A stretch of DNA of 64,000 bases, from NCBI GenBank assembly GCA_009843505.1, contig VYDI01000019.1:126501-190500 (forward strand), written 5' to 3'. A program made the translations under genes and the position numbers. Positions 7,366-15,714 of this stretch are shown here, one piece after another. Every line of letters begins with the position of its first letter. Position 1 is the stretch's first letter. Origin of the DNA: Holophagales bacterium (GTDB lineage Bacteria > Acidobacteriota > Thermoanaerobaculia > Multivoradales > Multivoraceae). The notes under the pieces are model-generated. The model searched no databases, was not told the origin of the DNA, and worked only from the letters and a program-made list of their open reading frames with translations.

Positions 7366-8813
7366 CACTCTGCCTTCCGCATCCGCTTCTCTCGTCCCGC
7401 CTTGCTAGTAGCCGCGATCTCGCCGAACTCGTCGCCGAAGAAGTGCTCCGGCCAATTCTCGATGCCGCCCCACTCGTTGAGCCGCAGCGGGTCGAGTGCA
7501 GCCTCCTCTTTCTGGTAGAGGACGAAGTAGAGCTTCAGTTCCGAAGGGGCTGCCTTCTCCTCGGCGACGCGCCGCTGGAAGCGGCGCAGGAGGTGCTCGC
7601 TATGGCTCTCGACGACGATCTGCAAGTCGCGCTCCCTCGCGACCTCGAGCATCACGTCCGCCAGACGGCTCTGGACGGACGGGTGCAGGTGGAGTTCCGG
7701 CTGCTCCAACAGGACGATGGACCCTTCCGGCACGTAGTGGAGCAGGACCAGCACGGGCAACACCTGCGACACGCCGATACCGACGTCCGCCAGTGTCGCC
7801 TCCGGCCCACCCTCGTGTGTCTGCACGACCGCCTCGTAGAAACCTCTTCCCTGCCCGAACTCACGCAGCGAGAACGCTTCGATGAGTCCGAGCCCCTTCA
7901 GGTTCTGAGCGATCCGACCTTGGAAGGTATCGTCCTGCTGGCGCGCACTGGCCGCGAGAATGGCCTCGATCGCGAACTCGCCGCTGTCGCCGACGCCCTT
8001 GGGACGCGCACCCGACCATGTGTAGCTTCTCCGAGGCCGATCGCGGAGCGGCCCCAGATAGAAGATCCGGTCCATCAGTCCCTCGTAGGACGCTTCAAGC
8101 CCCCCGACGACGTCGTAGAAGGCCCGTGATCGCTGCCGTGACTCAGGGGGGAACAGGTGCGTCTTGACAGGTCCGGGAAGACCCTCTTCGCGGCTTGCGT
8201 CCGCGTCAGGGAGCTCGGCGGACGGAAGATCCGATCCCCCAAGCAACGTCCCCAGCAGTTCATGAGATACGGACTCCGAGGACCCCGCGTCCGGGAGGAA
8301 CTTCTCATTCGAACAGGCAAGTTCGAATCGCTCGCCATCTGTCTTGAGCTTCAACTCGAACTCGACGCCCTGGTACTCGTACGCGAGTCGCTTCACGATC
8401 AGCCGGCGATCAGCGTCCGTCGACGGCCCCACACGCGCCGTCGACCGGACATCGTGGCCGCTGCCCTGCGTCATCCCTCGCAGGAAACCGAAGAAGACGA
8501 GCCGGAACGTTTCACTGCCGTACGGCTGCCAGGACAAAGACCACTCCATGTCCGGCGGACCGTCTCCACGCTCCGCGCCTCGGTGCACTGCCGCCCTGAA
8601 GCTGCCCAGATCAACCTTCTCGTTCGGCCCGCCGCCGAAGTCGAGGACCAGCCCCCGGTCCGTCGCGTCCTTCGTCTGCTTCAGCAGGAGCAGAAACTGG
8701 AGCACGCTGCTCTTGCCGGAGCTGTTCTCCCCGAACAGCGCCGTGATCCGGCCGAACTCGATCCTCAGCTCCCGCCAGGCCTTGAAGTTCTCGAGATGGA
8801 GTTCCGTCAGCAT
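7365..8813 (-). CDS. AAA/ABC-type ATPase with DUF3696-like C-terminus (putative defence ATPase)
   Basis: 482 residues of the AAA_15/AAA_21 group. Walker A is GENSSGKSS (28-36), the signature-like DVGIGVSQVL is at 343-352, Walker B is IVLLEQPELHLHP (about 366-378), and the switch His is VVESHSEHLL (400-409). The last part NEWGGIENWPEHFF (about 446-459) looks like the DUF3696 domain. Such ATPases act as sensors or activators of nucleases in phage-defence pairs such as PARIS and OLD/Gabija-type systems. A very strong purine-rich Shine-Dalgarno precedes the ATG. The PIN and RNA ligase genes follow. Confidence 0.82.
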   Translation of the reverse strand: MLTELHLENFKAWRELRIEFGRITALFGENSSGKSSVLQFLLLLKQTKDATDRGLVLDFGGGPNEKVDLGSFRAAVHRGAERGDGPPDMEWSLSWQPYGSETFRLVFFGFLRGMTQGSGHDVRSTARVGPSTDADRRLIVKRLAYEYQGVEFELKLKTDGERFELACSNEKFLPDAGSSESVSHELLGTLLGGSDLPSAELPDADASREEGLPGPVKTHLFPPESRQRSRAFYDVVGGLEASYEGLMDRIFYLGPLRDRPRRSYTWSGARPKGVGDSGEFAIEAILAASARQQDDTFQGRIAQNLKGLGLIEAFSLREFGQGRGFYEAVVQTHEGGPEATLADVGIGVSQVLPVLVLLHYVPEGSIVLLEQPELHLHPSVQSRLADVMLEVARERDLQIVVESHSEHLLRRFQRRVAEEKAAPSELKLYFVLYQKEEAALDPLRLNEWGGIENWPEHFFGDEFGEIAATSKAGREKRMRKAE

Positions 8814-8838
8814 GCTGTCCTCCCTCCTCCCCTGAGCT

Positions 8839-10776
8839 TCACAGATGGAGCGACTTGGAGGCCGTCCGGTCCGCGACGCGCGCCGCGAGGTCGTCGATCG
8901 CCACCGCGCCCTGATCAGGGGAACCGCCGTCCTCCGGCGCCTCGCGGAGCCGCAGCGAGACGGTCCCGGCTTCCTGCTCGCGGCCGCCGACGACGAGCAT
9001 GTAGGGGACCTTGTGGGTCTGGGCGTCGCGGATCTTGTAGCCGAGCTTCTCGCTGCGTTCGTCGAGTTCGACGCGGACGCCGGCGTCGGACAGCCGCCGG
9101 GCGACCTCCCGGCCGTAGTCCATGAAGCGGTCGGAGACCGGCAGGACCACCGCCTGCACGGGCGCCAGCCAGACCGGGAAGGCGCCGCCGGTGTGTTCGA
9201 TCAGGATGCCCAGGAAGCGTTCCACCGAGCCGAGCATCGCGCGATGCAGCATGACCGGGCGCCGCGTCCCGCCGTCGCTGGCGGTGTACTCCAGGTCGAG
9301 CCGCTCGGGCATCTGGTAGTCGAGTTGCACGGTTCCCAGTTGCCAGCTCCGGCCGAGCGCGTCGAGGATCTGGAAGTCGATCTTCGGGCCGTAGAAGGCG
9401 CCGTCGCCCTCGTTGACCTCGAAGTCGAGACCGCGGCTCCTGAGCGCCCCCATCAGCGCGTTCTCGGCCCGCTCCCAGAGCTCGGCGCTGCCGATCGACT
9501 TCTGCGGCCGGGTGGACACCTCGATCTGGATGTCGTCGAAGCCGAACGTCCGGTAGATCTCCAGAATCGTCGACACGGGCAGCAGCACTTCTGCTTCGAC
9601 CTGGTCTTCGGTGCAGAACGTGTGGGCGTCGTCCTGGCAGAACGTGCGCACCCTGGTGAGGCCGGTGATGACGCCGGACCGTTCGTAGCGGTGGAGGCGG
9701 CCGAAGTCGGCGTAGCGGATCGGCAGGTCCCGGTAGGAGCGAAGGTCGGTACGGTAGATAAGGCAGTGGCTTGGGCAGTTCATCGGCTTCACCGCGTACT
9801 GCCGCTCGTCGACCTCGGTCAGGAACATGTTCTCCCGATAGTTGTCCCAGTGCCCCGAGCGATGCCAGAGGTCGACGTCGAGAATCTGCGGCGTCCGCAC
9901 CTCCTCGAAGCCGTCGCGCCGGTTGAGTCCCTGCACGTAGTCGACCAGGAGGTTGTAGATCACCGTCCCGCGGGGGTGGAAGAAGGGACTGCCGGGCGCG
10001 CTCTGGTTGAAGCTGAACAGGTCGAGTTCCGGGCCCAGGCGGCGGTGGTCGCGGGCCCGGCGCAGCTCCAGGTCGGCCAGATACCCGTCGAGCGCTTCCC
10101 GGTTCGCGAACGCGGTTCCGTAGATCCGCTGCAACTGCTCGCGACTCTGGTCACCGCGATGGAACACGCCTGAACTCTCGAGCAGCTTGACGGCGCCGAC
10201 CTGGTCGACGCGCTGCGCGTGCGGACCGCGGCAGAGGTCGACGAACTCGCCGTGCCGGAACAGGGTGATCGGCTCGCCCTCCGGGATGTCGTCCAGACGC
10301 TCCAGCTTCAGTTCCTCGCCCATGCCCGCGAACAGCTCGCGCGCCTCCTCGCGGTCGATCTCGACCCGCTCGACCTCGTGCTTCTCGCGCAGGATCTCCC
10401 GCATCTTCGCCTCGATCGCCTCGAGATCCTCCGGCACGAAGGTCCGCGGGAAGCGGAAGTCGTACTGGTACTTCTCGGAGTGATCCCGCCGCCCGACGTC
10501 GATCTGCGTCCCGGGCCAGAGTCTCTGCACCGCGTCGGCCAGCACGTGCTCCGCCGTGTGACGGAGGAAGATCCCGGCCTCGTCGTTCCTCGCCGTGAAC
10601 AGCCGGAACGGGCCCGACGTTTCAATCGGCGTGCGCAGGTCGACGAGGCGGCCGTCGAGTTCGGCGCCGACCGCCGCCTTCGCCAGACCGGGTCCGATCG
10701 AGCGAGCCACGTCCAGCGCCGTCGTCCCGGGCGGGACGCTGCGCACCGATCCGTCAGGCAACGTCAGGTCGAGCAT
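8839..10776 (-). CDS. thrS: Threonine--tRNA ligase
   Basis: 645 residues from ATG 10776 (MLDLTLPDGSVRSVPPG), which starts the TGS domain; the 22 codons upstream are unlike any ThrRS and overlap the promoter. Then come the editing domain (HTAEHVLADAVQRL), the class II core with KPMNCPSHC (zinc Cys) and DDAHTFC, and the C-terminal anticodon-binding domain (LAPVQAVVLPVS). It charges tRNA-Thr in the cytoplasm. Normally infC-rpmI-rplT follow; here the ATPase gene begins 25 bp downstream. Two tRNA-Val genes lie upstream on the same strand. Confidence 0.95.
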   Translation of the reverse strand: MLDLTLPDGSVRSVPPGTTALDVARSIGPGLAKAAVGAELDGRLVDLRTPIETSGPFRLFTARNDEAGIFLRHTAEHVLADAVQRLWPGTQIDVGRRDHSEKYQYDFRFPRTFVPEDLEAIEAKMREILREKHEVERVEIDREEARELFAGMGEELKLERLDDIPEGEPITLFRHGEFVDLCRGPHAQRVDQVGAVKLLESSGVFHRGDQSREQLQRIYGTAFANREALDGYLADLELRRARDHRRLGPELDLFSFNQSAPGSPFFHPRGTVIYNLLVDYVQGLNRRDGFEEVRTPQILDVDLWHRSGHWDNYRENMFLTEVDERQYAVKPMNCPSHCLIYRTDLRSYRDLPIRYADFGRLHRYERSGVITGLTRVRTFCQDDAHTFCTEDQVEAEVLLPVSTILEIYRTFGFDDIQIEVSTRPQKSIGSAELWERAENALMGALRSRGLDFEVNEGDGAFYGPKIDFQILDALGRSWQLGTVQLDYQMPERLDLEYTASDGGTRRPVMLHRAMLGSVERFLGILIEHTGGAFPVWLAPVQAVVLPVSDRFMDYGREVARRLSDAGVRVELDERSEKLGYKIRDAQTHKVPYMLVVGGREQEAGTVSLRLREAPEDGGSPDQGAVAIDDLAARVADRTASKSLHL

Positions 10777-10785
10777 CGGTCGAGA

Positions 10786-10791
10786 ACGGTA
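10786..10791 (-). promoter_or_regulatory. TANNNT box (TACCGT) before thrS
   Basis: TACCGT on the minus strand ends 9 nt before the thrS ATG, with no Shine-Dalgarno in between. This fits the leaderless pattern seen at other genes in the window and makes a long leader or T-box control unlikely. Confidence 0.4.
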
Positions 10792-10847
10792 CTGGAAGAG
10801 CGGATTCGTCTGGGACGTGGCCGGGCCCGCGCGGCCCGACACCGCGA

Positions 10848-10924
10848 TGGTAGGCGCTAGCGGACTCGAACCGCTGACCTCTACCGTGTGAAGGTAGCGC
10901 TCTAACCAACTGAGCTAAGCGCCT
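10848..10924 (-). tRNA. tRNA-Val (CAC)
   Basis: A complete cloverleaf with acceptor AGGCGCT/AGCGCCT, TAGCTCAGTTGG D-arm, anticodon stem CTACC/GGTAG with loop TTCACAC (anticodon CAC), GGTTCGAGTCC T-arm and encoded CCA. It reads GTG codons and sits 25 bp from a second tRNA-Val of different anticodon. Confidence 0.95.
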
Positions 10925-10949
10925 GAGTCACAGACCGAACTGCGGACCC

Positions 10950-11026
10950 TGGTAGGCCCGAGCGGACTCGAACCGCTGACCTCTACGATGTCAACGTAGC
11001 GCTCTAACCAACTGAGCTACGGGCCT
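10950..11026 (-). tRNA. tRNA-Val (GAC)
   Basis: A complete cloverleaf with acceptor AGGCCCG/CGGGCCT, anticodon stem CTACG/CGTAG with loop TTGACAT (anticodon GAC), T-arm GGTTCGAGTCC and encoded CCA. It reads GTC and GTT. Most of its body outside the acceptor and anticodon arms is identical to the neighbouring tRNA-Val(CAC), so the pair probably arose by duplication. Confidence 0.95.
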
Positions 11027-11180
11027 GTATCTCGCGACCGAGAATGCCGGCAAGGCCGGCCGCGAGAAGGCGCAACGGTACAAAGGGGAGAGTTGCCCTG
11101 TCAACGCGAGGCACGCAGCGGCAAGCCGCGGCGCGCCCTCGGGAACACGGCGCCACTGGCGACTGTTGCAGAATCCCGTC

Positions 11181-12428
11181 GTGGTCGACGCGCTTCACAT
11201 GGCCGAACTGATCGAGCAGGCGCGCCGGCGGATCGCCGGCGCGGTCTACGAGAGTCCCTGCGCCCGCTCGGAGTACTTCTCCCGCCTCTGCGGCATCGGC
11301 GCCTACTTCAAGCTCGAGAACCTGCAGATGACCGGCTCCTTCAAGGAGCGCGGGGCGCTCAACCGCATCCTCACCCTCTCGGAGAAGGAGCGGAGCCGCG
11401 GCCTGATCACGGCCTCGGCCGGCAACCACGGCCAGGCCGTGGCGTACCACGCGCATCGCCTCGGTCTCGAGGCGACGGTGGTCATGCCGCTGCCGACGCC
11501 CCTGATCAAGGTGGCGAACACGCGGAACTTCGGCGCCGACGTCCGGCTCGCCGGCGAGACCTTCGACGACGCGACCGCCCACGCCCGGGAACTCGAAGCC
11601 GAGCACGGCTGGACCTACGTCCACCCGTTCGACGACCCCCAGATCGTCGCCGGCCAGGGCACGATCGGCTTCGAGCTGATGACCCAGGAGCCCGACCTCG
11701 AAGTCGTCGTCGTGCCGATCGGCGGCGGCGGGGTGATCGCCGGGATCGCCGCCGCCTACAAGGCGCACCGGCCGCAGACCCGGATCGTCGGCGTGCAGGC
11801 GGAGGCGGTCCCGTCGATGCGGGAGAGCCTCGCTGCCGGCCGTCCGGTGACGGTTGAGCGGCGCCACACGATCGCCGAGGGCATCGCGGTCAAGCGACCC
11901 GGCGAACTGACCATGGGGTTGGTGCGCGAACTGGTCGACGACATCGTGACGGTGGACGAGGAAGAGATCGCGAACGCCGTCCTCCTCCTGCTTGAGCGGG
12001 AAAAGGCGGTCGTCGAGGGCGCCGGGGCCTCCGTGCTGGCCGCCGTCGTCAACGACCACGTCCCCCAGGCGAAAGGCCGCCGGACCGCGATGGTGCTGAC
12101 GGGCGGCAACATCGACGTCACCCTGCTCAGCCGCATCATCGATCGCGGGCTGACCAAGGACGGCCGCCTGGTCCGGCTCGACGTCTGCGTCAAGGACCGT
12201 CCCGGCGCCCTCGCGGCGCTGCTCAACCTGGTCGGCGAGGCGGGCGCCAACGTCCTGGAGACCCATCACGAACGCGCCTTCACCGCCCTCGGGCTCAACG
12301 AAGTCCACATCGAGCTGCGGCTCGAGACCCGCGGCGTCGAGCACGTCGAAGAGCTGATCCAGCGAATCGCCGGCGCCGGTCTCCACGTCCGGCGCCAGAC
12401 CGAGCCCGAGCCCTGGCATGAACACTGA
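11181..12428 (+). CDS. ilvA: Threonine ammonia-lyase (threonine dehydratase) with ACT domain
   Basis: About 415 residues. KLENLQMTGSFKERGALN carries the PLP-binding Lys, SAGNHGQ and the glycine loop PIGGGGVIAG bind the cofactor phosphate. A C-terminal ACT-like domain (VCVKDRPGALAALL to the end) suggests allosteric control. It converts threonine to 2-oxobutanoate and ammonia, the first step of isoleucine synthesis. GTG 11181 was chosen; TTG 11166 and ATG 11199 are in frame and possible. CAGAAT 6 nt before the GTG is a weak -10-like box. The length with one ACT domain fits the short IlvA/TdcB class. Confidence 0.9.
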   Translation: MVDALHMAELIEQARRRIAGAVYESPCARSEYFSRLCGIGAYFKLENLQMTGSFKERGALNRILTLSEKERSRGLITASAGNHGQAVAYHAHRLGLEATVVMPLPTPLIKVANTRNFGADVRLAGETFDDATAHARELEAEHGWTYVHPFDDPQIVAGQGTIGFELMTQEPDLEVVVVPIGGGGVIAGIAAAYKAHRPQTRIVGVQAEAVPSMRESLAAGRPVTVERRHTIAEGIAVKRPGELTMGLVRELVDDIVTVDEEEIANAVLLLLEREKAVVEGAGASVLAAVVNDHVPQAKGRRTAMVLTGGNIDVTLLSRIIDRGLTKDGRLVRLDVCVKDRPGALAALLNLVGEAGANVLETHHERAFTALGLNEVHIELRLETRGVEHVEELIQRIAGAGLHVRRQTEPEPWHEH

Positions 12429-12439
12429 CGCTGCCCTGC

Positions 12440-12445
12440 TACGCT
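12440..12445 (+). promoter_or_regulatory. TANNNT box (TACGCT) upstream of leader ORF/CNNM gene
   Basis: TACGCT lies 12-17 bp after the ilvA stop and 8 nt before a GTG that opens a 43-codon ORF. No Shine-Dalgarno is present between them. Confidence 0.35.
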
Positions 12446-12453
12446 AGGCCGGC

Positions 12454-12585
12454 GTGAACGACGAAGCTCCGGATCCATCGCCATCCGACTCCAGTCGGGA
12501 CGACCCCGACCCGGACCCCGACCAGCCCGCCTGTGACCGCGGGTCCCGTTCCCCGCTGACGACGCCCCTCCCGGCGCGCGAATGA
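12454..12585 (+). CDS. Possible 43-residue leader ORF upstream of CNNM gene
   Basis: GTG 12454 opens an ORF of 43 codons with a Pro/Asp-rich, low-complexity product (starts NDEAPDPSPSD). Its TGA overlaps the ATG of the CNNM gene (ATGA). It may be a translated leader that couples ribosomes into the transporter gene, or chance coding of a 5' region. There is no homology I recognise. Confidence 0.35.
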   Translation: MNDEAPDPSPSDSSRDDPDPDPDQPACDRGSRSPLTTPLPARE

Positions 12586-13931
12586 TCCCGCCGATCGTCG
12601 CGGCCACCGGGCCGCCCGTGAATCTCGATCTGCCGCTCGGCTGGAGCCTGGCCCTGGCCCTTTTCCTGGTCGGCCTGAACGGCTTCTTCGTCGCCGCCGA
12701 GTTCGCCCTGGTCAAGGTCCGGCCGACCCAGGTGGCGCCCCACCAGGACACGCTGCGGGGCCGCCTGGCGCAGCGCATGATCGACCAGCTCGACGCCTAC
12801 CTGTCGGCCACTCAACTCGGCATCACGCTCGCCAGCATCGGCCTCGGCATCGTCGGCGAACCAGCGGTCAACCGCCTGCTGCAGCCCCTCTTCGATCTGG
12901 CGCCCAATCTGCCGGAAGAAGCCGCGCACTCGATCAGCCTGATGGTCTCCTTCGCGATCATCAGCATGTTCCACATCGTGCTCGGCGAACTGGCGCCCAA
13001 GTCGCTCGCCATCCGCCGGCCCGAGCCAACCAGCCTGTGGGTGGCGGCGCCGCTGTGGTTCTTCTACCAGGTGACATACCCCGGCATCTGGGTACTGAAC
13101 CAGATGGCGAACGCCTTCCTGCGCCTGTTCGGCATCGAGCCTCTCCGGCACGGCGAACTCGCGCACAGCGAGGAGGAGATCCGGAGTCTCCTCGCCTCCG
13201 AGCAGGAGACCGAACTCTCCGAGCCCAAGCGGGAGCTGCTCGACAACGTGTTCGAGCTCTCGGACCGCAACGCCCGCCAGGTGATGGTTCCCCGCACAGA
13301 GGTCGTCTATCTCGACGCCGAGGCGCCGATGGAGGCGAACCTGAATCGCGCCCGCCGGAGCGGCCACACCCGCTTCCCGCTCTGCGAGGGCGACCTCGAC
13401 CAGCTCGTCGGCCTGGTCCACATCAAGGACCTGTTCATCGCCCAGGAACCGCCGGAGTCGCTGCGCGAGATCGCGCGCGAGACCTTCGCGGTGCCCGAAA
13501 CCCTGCCGCTCGACCAGTTGATGACCCGCATGCGCCACGAGCACATCCACATGGCGGCTGTGGTCGACGAGTTCGGCGGCGTGGCCGGCATCGTGACGCT
13601 CGAGAACGTGCTGGAGGAGATCGTCGGGGAGATCCAGGACGAGTTCGACGCCGAGGCGCCGGAGTTCGTCCGCCTCGACGACGGCGGCTACAAGGTGCTC
13701 GGCGGCATGCTGCTCGACGACCTCGAGGACGAGCTCGGCATGGACATCTCCGATGCCCGCGAGGAGGACACCGTCGCCGGCATCGCCCTGTCCGAGCTCG
13801 GCCGGACCGCCGAGATCGGGGACACCGTCGAGGTCGGACGCTTGCGGCTGGAGGTGGTGGAGGTGGACGGGAACCGGATCGTGTCGCTGCGGCTACACGT
13901 GTTGCCCGAGCCGCCTGAGGACGACGCCTGA
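12582..13931 (+). CDS. CNNM/CorC (HlyC/TlyC) family protein
   Basis: 449 residues. An N-terminal DUF21 transmembrane domain of about four helices (FLVGLNGFFVAAEFALVKVR through the MFHIVLGELAPKSLAI motif), a CBS pair (RQVMVPRTEVVYLD; MAAVVDEFGGVAGIVTLENV) and a C-terminal CorC_HlyC domain. These inner-membrane proteins are linked to Mg and Co efflux; the old hemolysin name is not functional evidence. The ATG overlaps the stop of a short leader ORF. The 3' end overlaps proS tail to tail by 39 bp. Confidence 0.92.
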   Translation: MIPPIVAATGPPVNLDLPLGWSLALALFLVGLNGFFVAAEFALVKVRPTQVAPHQDTLRGRLAQRMIDQLDAYLSATQLGITLASIGLGIVGEPAVNRLLQPLFDLAPNLPEEAAHSISLMVSFAIISMFHIVLGELAPKSLAIRRPEPTSLWVAAPLWFFYQVTYPGIWVLNQMANAFLRLFGIEPLRHGELAHSEEEIRSLLASEQETELSEPKRELLDNVFELSDRNARQVMVPRTEVVYLDAEAPMEANLNRARRSGHTRFPLCEGDLDQLVGLVHIKDLFIAQEPPESLREIARETFAVPETLPLDQLMTRMRHEHIHMAAVVDEFGGVAGIVTLENVLEEIVGEIQDEFDAEAPEFVRLDDGGYKVLGGMLLDDLEDELGMDISDAREEDTVAGIALSELGRTAEIGDTVEVGRLRLEVVEVDGNRIVSLRLHVLPEPPEDDA

Positions 13932-15641
13932 CACCCCGTCGAGCGGCACGACCTCGCGTTCGCCGTCCTGCCGGTTCGAGACCTCGGCGCCGCCGGCGCG
14001 AAGCGAGCGGGCGCCGACGACCACCCGCACCGGGAAGCCGACGAGGTCCGCGTCCTTGAACTTCACGCCTGGCCGCTCGCGGCGGTCGTCGTAGAGGACG
14101 TCGAAGCCCCCCGGGGCGAGCGCGGCCTCGAGTTCCTCGTAAAGACCGTCCGCCGCCGAGCGCACTGCCTCGTCGCCGGGATCGAGCGAGCTGAGGACGA
14201 CCGTGAAGGGCGCAAGAGGCACGGGCCAGACGATGCCGTCGTCGTCGTGCCCCTGTTCGATCGCCGCCGCCGCCGTCCGGCCGATCCCGAGTCCGTAACA
14301 ACCCATCTCCGCCGGCCGGAGGCGGCCCTGCTCGTCCGTGAAGGTGCAGTTCATGCTCTCGGAGTACGCGGTGCCCAGCTTGAAAATGTGGCCGACCTCG
14401 ATACCCCGCGAGATGCGCAGTTGGCCAGCGCTGCACCGCGGGCATGGGTCGGAGGCCTCGGCGGTCATCACGTCGACCCATTCGAGCGGACGCGCGCTCG
14501 CCACGTCCCGGTCCCAGCGCACGGCGACGAGGTGTTCGTCGCCGGCGTTGGCGCCGCAGACGAAGCCCGTGAGCGCACGCGCCGACTCGTCAACCACCAG
14601 GCGCACCTCGGGCGAAAGGCCGACCGGGCCCGAGAAGCCGAGCGGCCCGCCCGTCGCCTGCGCCACCTGTTCGGGCGAAGCGAGCCGCAGCCCGAGGCCG
14701 CCGAGCACGTTCAGCAGCTTGACCTCGTTGACCTCGCGGTCGCCGCGGATCGCGACAGCCGCCAGTCCGTCGTCCGTTTCGTAGATCAGCGTCTTGACCA
14801 CGAAGGTCCTGTCGACCTCCAGCATCCCGGCCACCTCGGCGACGGTCGTCGCGCCCGGCGTCGAGACCCTGCGCGGTCCGTCGCTGCCGGCGTTTCCGCC
14901 GCCTTCCGCCGGCTGCGCCAGAGTGCCGATCTCCGCCCGTTCGACGTTGGCGCCGTAGCCGCAGGCGGCGCAGCTCGCGATCGCGCTTTCACCGGTGTCG
15001 GCGAGCACCATGAACTCGTGCGACGAGGAACCGCCGATCGCGCCCTGGTCCGCTTCGACGACGGAGTACTCGAGCCCGCAGGCCTCGAAGATGCGCGAGT
15101 AGGCCCCGTACATCGCCTGGTAGCTCCGGTCCAGACCTTCCTCATCCGCGTCGAAGGAGTAGGCGTCCTTCATGATGAACTCGCGGCCCCGCATCAGGCC
15201 GAAGCGGGGACGGATCTCGTCCCGGAACTTGGTCTGGATCTGGAACAGGTTGAGGGGCATCTGCCGGTAGCTCTTCACGTCGCGCCGGACCAGGTCGGTG
15301 ATGACCTCCTCGTGAGTCGGACCGAAGCAGAACCGCCTTCCGTGACGGTCCTCCATCCGTAGAAGCTCGGCGCCGTACTTGAACCAGCGTCCGGACTCCT
15401 CCCACAGCTCGGCGGGCTGAATCGCCGGCATCGAAAGCTCGACCGCTCCGGCTCTCTCCATCTCGCGGCGGACGATCGCCATCAGCTTGCGCATCGTCCG
15501 CCAGCCGGCCGGCTGCATCGTGTAGATCCCGGCCGCCAACCGCCGCACGAGTCCGGCGCGCGCCATCAACTGGTGGCTCACCACCTCCGCGTCCCGGGGC
15601 GCCTCGCGGGCCGTCATCAGGTAGTAGTTGCTCCAGCGCAT
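13893..15641 (-). CDS. proS: Proline--tRNA ligase (bacterial type with editing insert)
   Basis: 582 residues. Class II motifs are visible: MRKLMAIVRREMERAGA, RWFKYGAELLRMEDRHGR, FCFGPTHEEVITDLV, and FRDEIRPRFGLMRGREFIMKD. The central region with VVKTLIYETDDG and DEHLVAVRWDRDV is the INS editing domain that removes Ala-tRNA-Pro. The C-terminal part binds the anticodon. Length equals the bacterial norm. Its last 39 bp are shared with the 3' end of the convergent CNNM gene. Confidence 0.95.
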   Translation of the reverse strand: MRWSNYYLMTAREAPRDAEVVSHQLMARAGLVRRLAAGIYTMQPAGWRTMRKLMAIVRREMERAGAVELSMPAIQPAELWEESGRWFKYGAELLRMEDRHGRRFCFGPTHEEVITDLVRRDVKSYRQMPLNLFQIQTKFRDEIRPRFGLMRGREFIMKDAYSFDADEEGLDRSYQAMYGAYSRIFEACGLEYSVVEADQGAIGGSSSHEFMVLADTGESAIASCAACGYGANVERAEIGTLAQPAEGGGNAGSDGPRRVSTPGATTVAEVAGMLEVDRTFVVKTLIYETDDGLAAVAIRGDREVNEVKLLNVLGGLGLRLASPEQVAQATGGPLGFSGPVGLSPEVRLVVDESARALTGFVCGANAGDEHLVAVRWDRDVASARPLEWVDVMTAEASDPCPRCSAGQLRISRGIEVGHIFKLGTAYSESMNCTFTDEQGRLRPAEMGCYGLGIGRTAAAAIEQGHDDDGIVWPVPLAPFTVVLSSLDPGDEAVRSAADGLYEELEAALAPGGFDVLYDDRRERPGVKFKDADLVGFPVRVVVGARSLRAGGAEVSNRQDGEREVVPLDGVSGVVLRRLGQHV

Positions 15642-15699
15642 CGTTGCTCTCCGGCCGCGGAGACTACTAGGAGTGTCGCGGGAAGCGGGGCGCTGGGGC

Positions 15700-15705
15700 T
15701 AGGCT
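15700..15705 (+). promoter_or_regulatory. TANNNT box (TAGGCT) before TPR gene
   Basis: TAGGCT ends 9 nt before the ATG at 15715 with no Shine-Dalgarno between, another candidate for leaderless initiation. Confidence 0.35.
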
Positions 15706-15714
15706 CGCTCCGCG

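Noticed and set aside
6874..7368. VapC toxin reading of the PIN-like gene
   Set aside because: No VapB-type DNA-binding antitoxin gene is adjacent; the gene is coupled to an ATPase instead, so a toxin-antitoxin pair is not supported.
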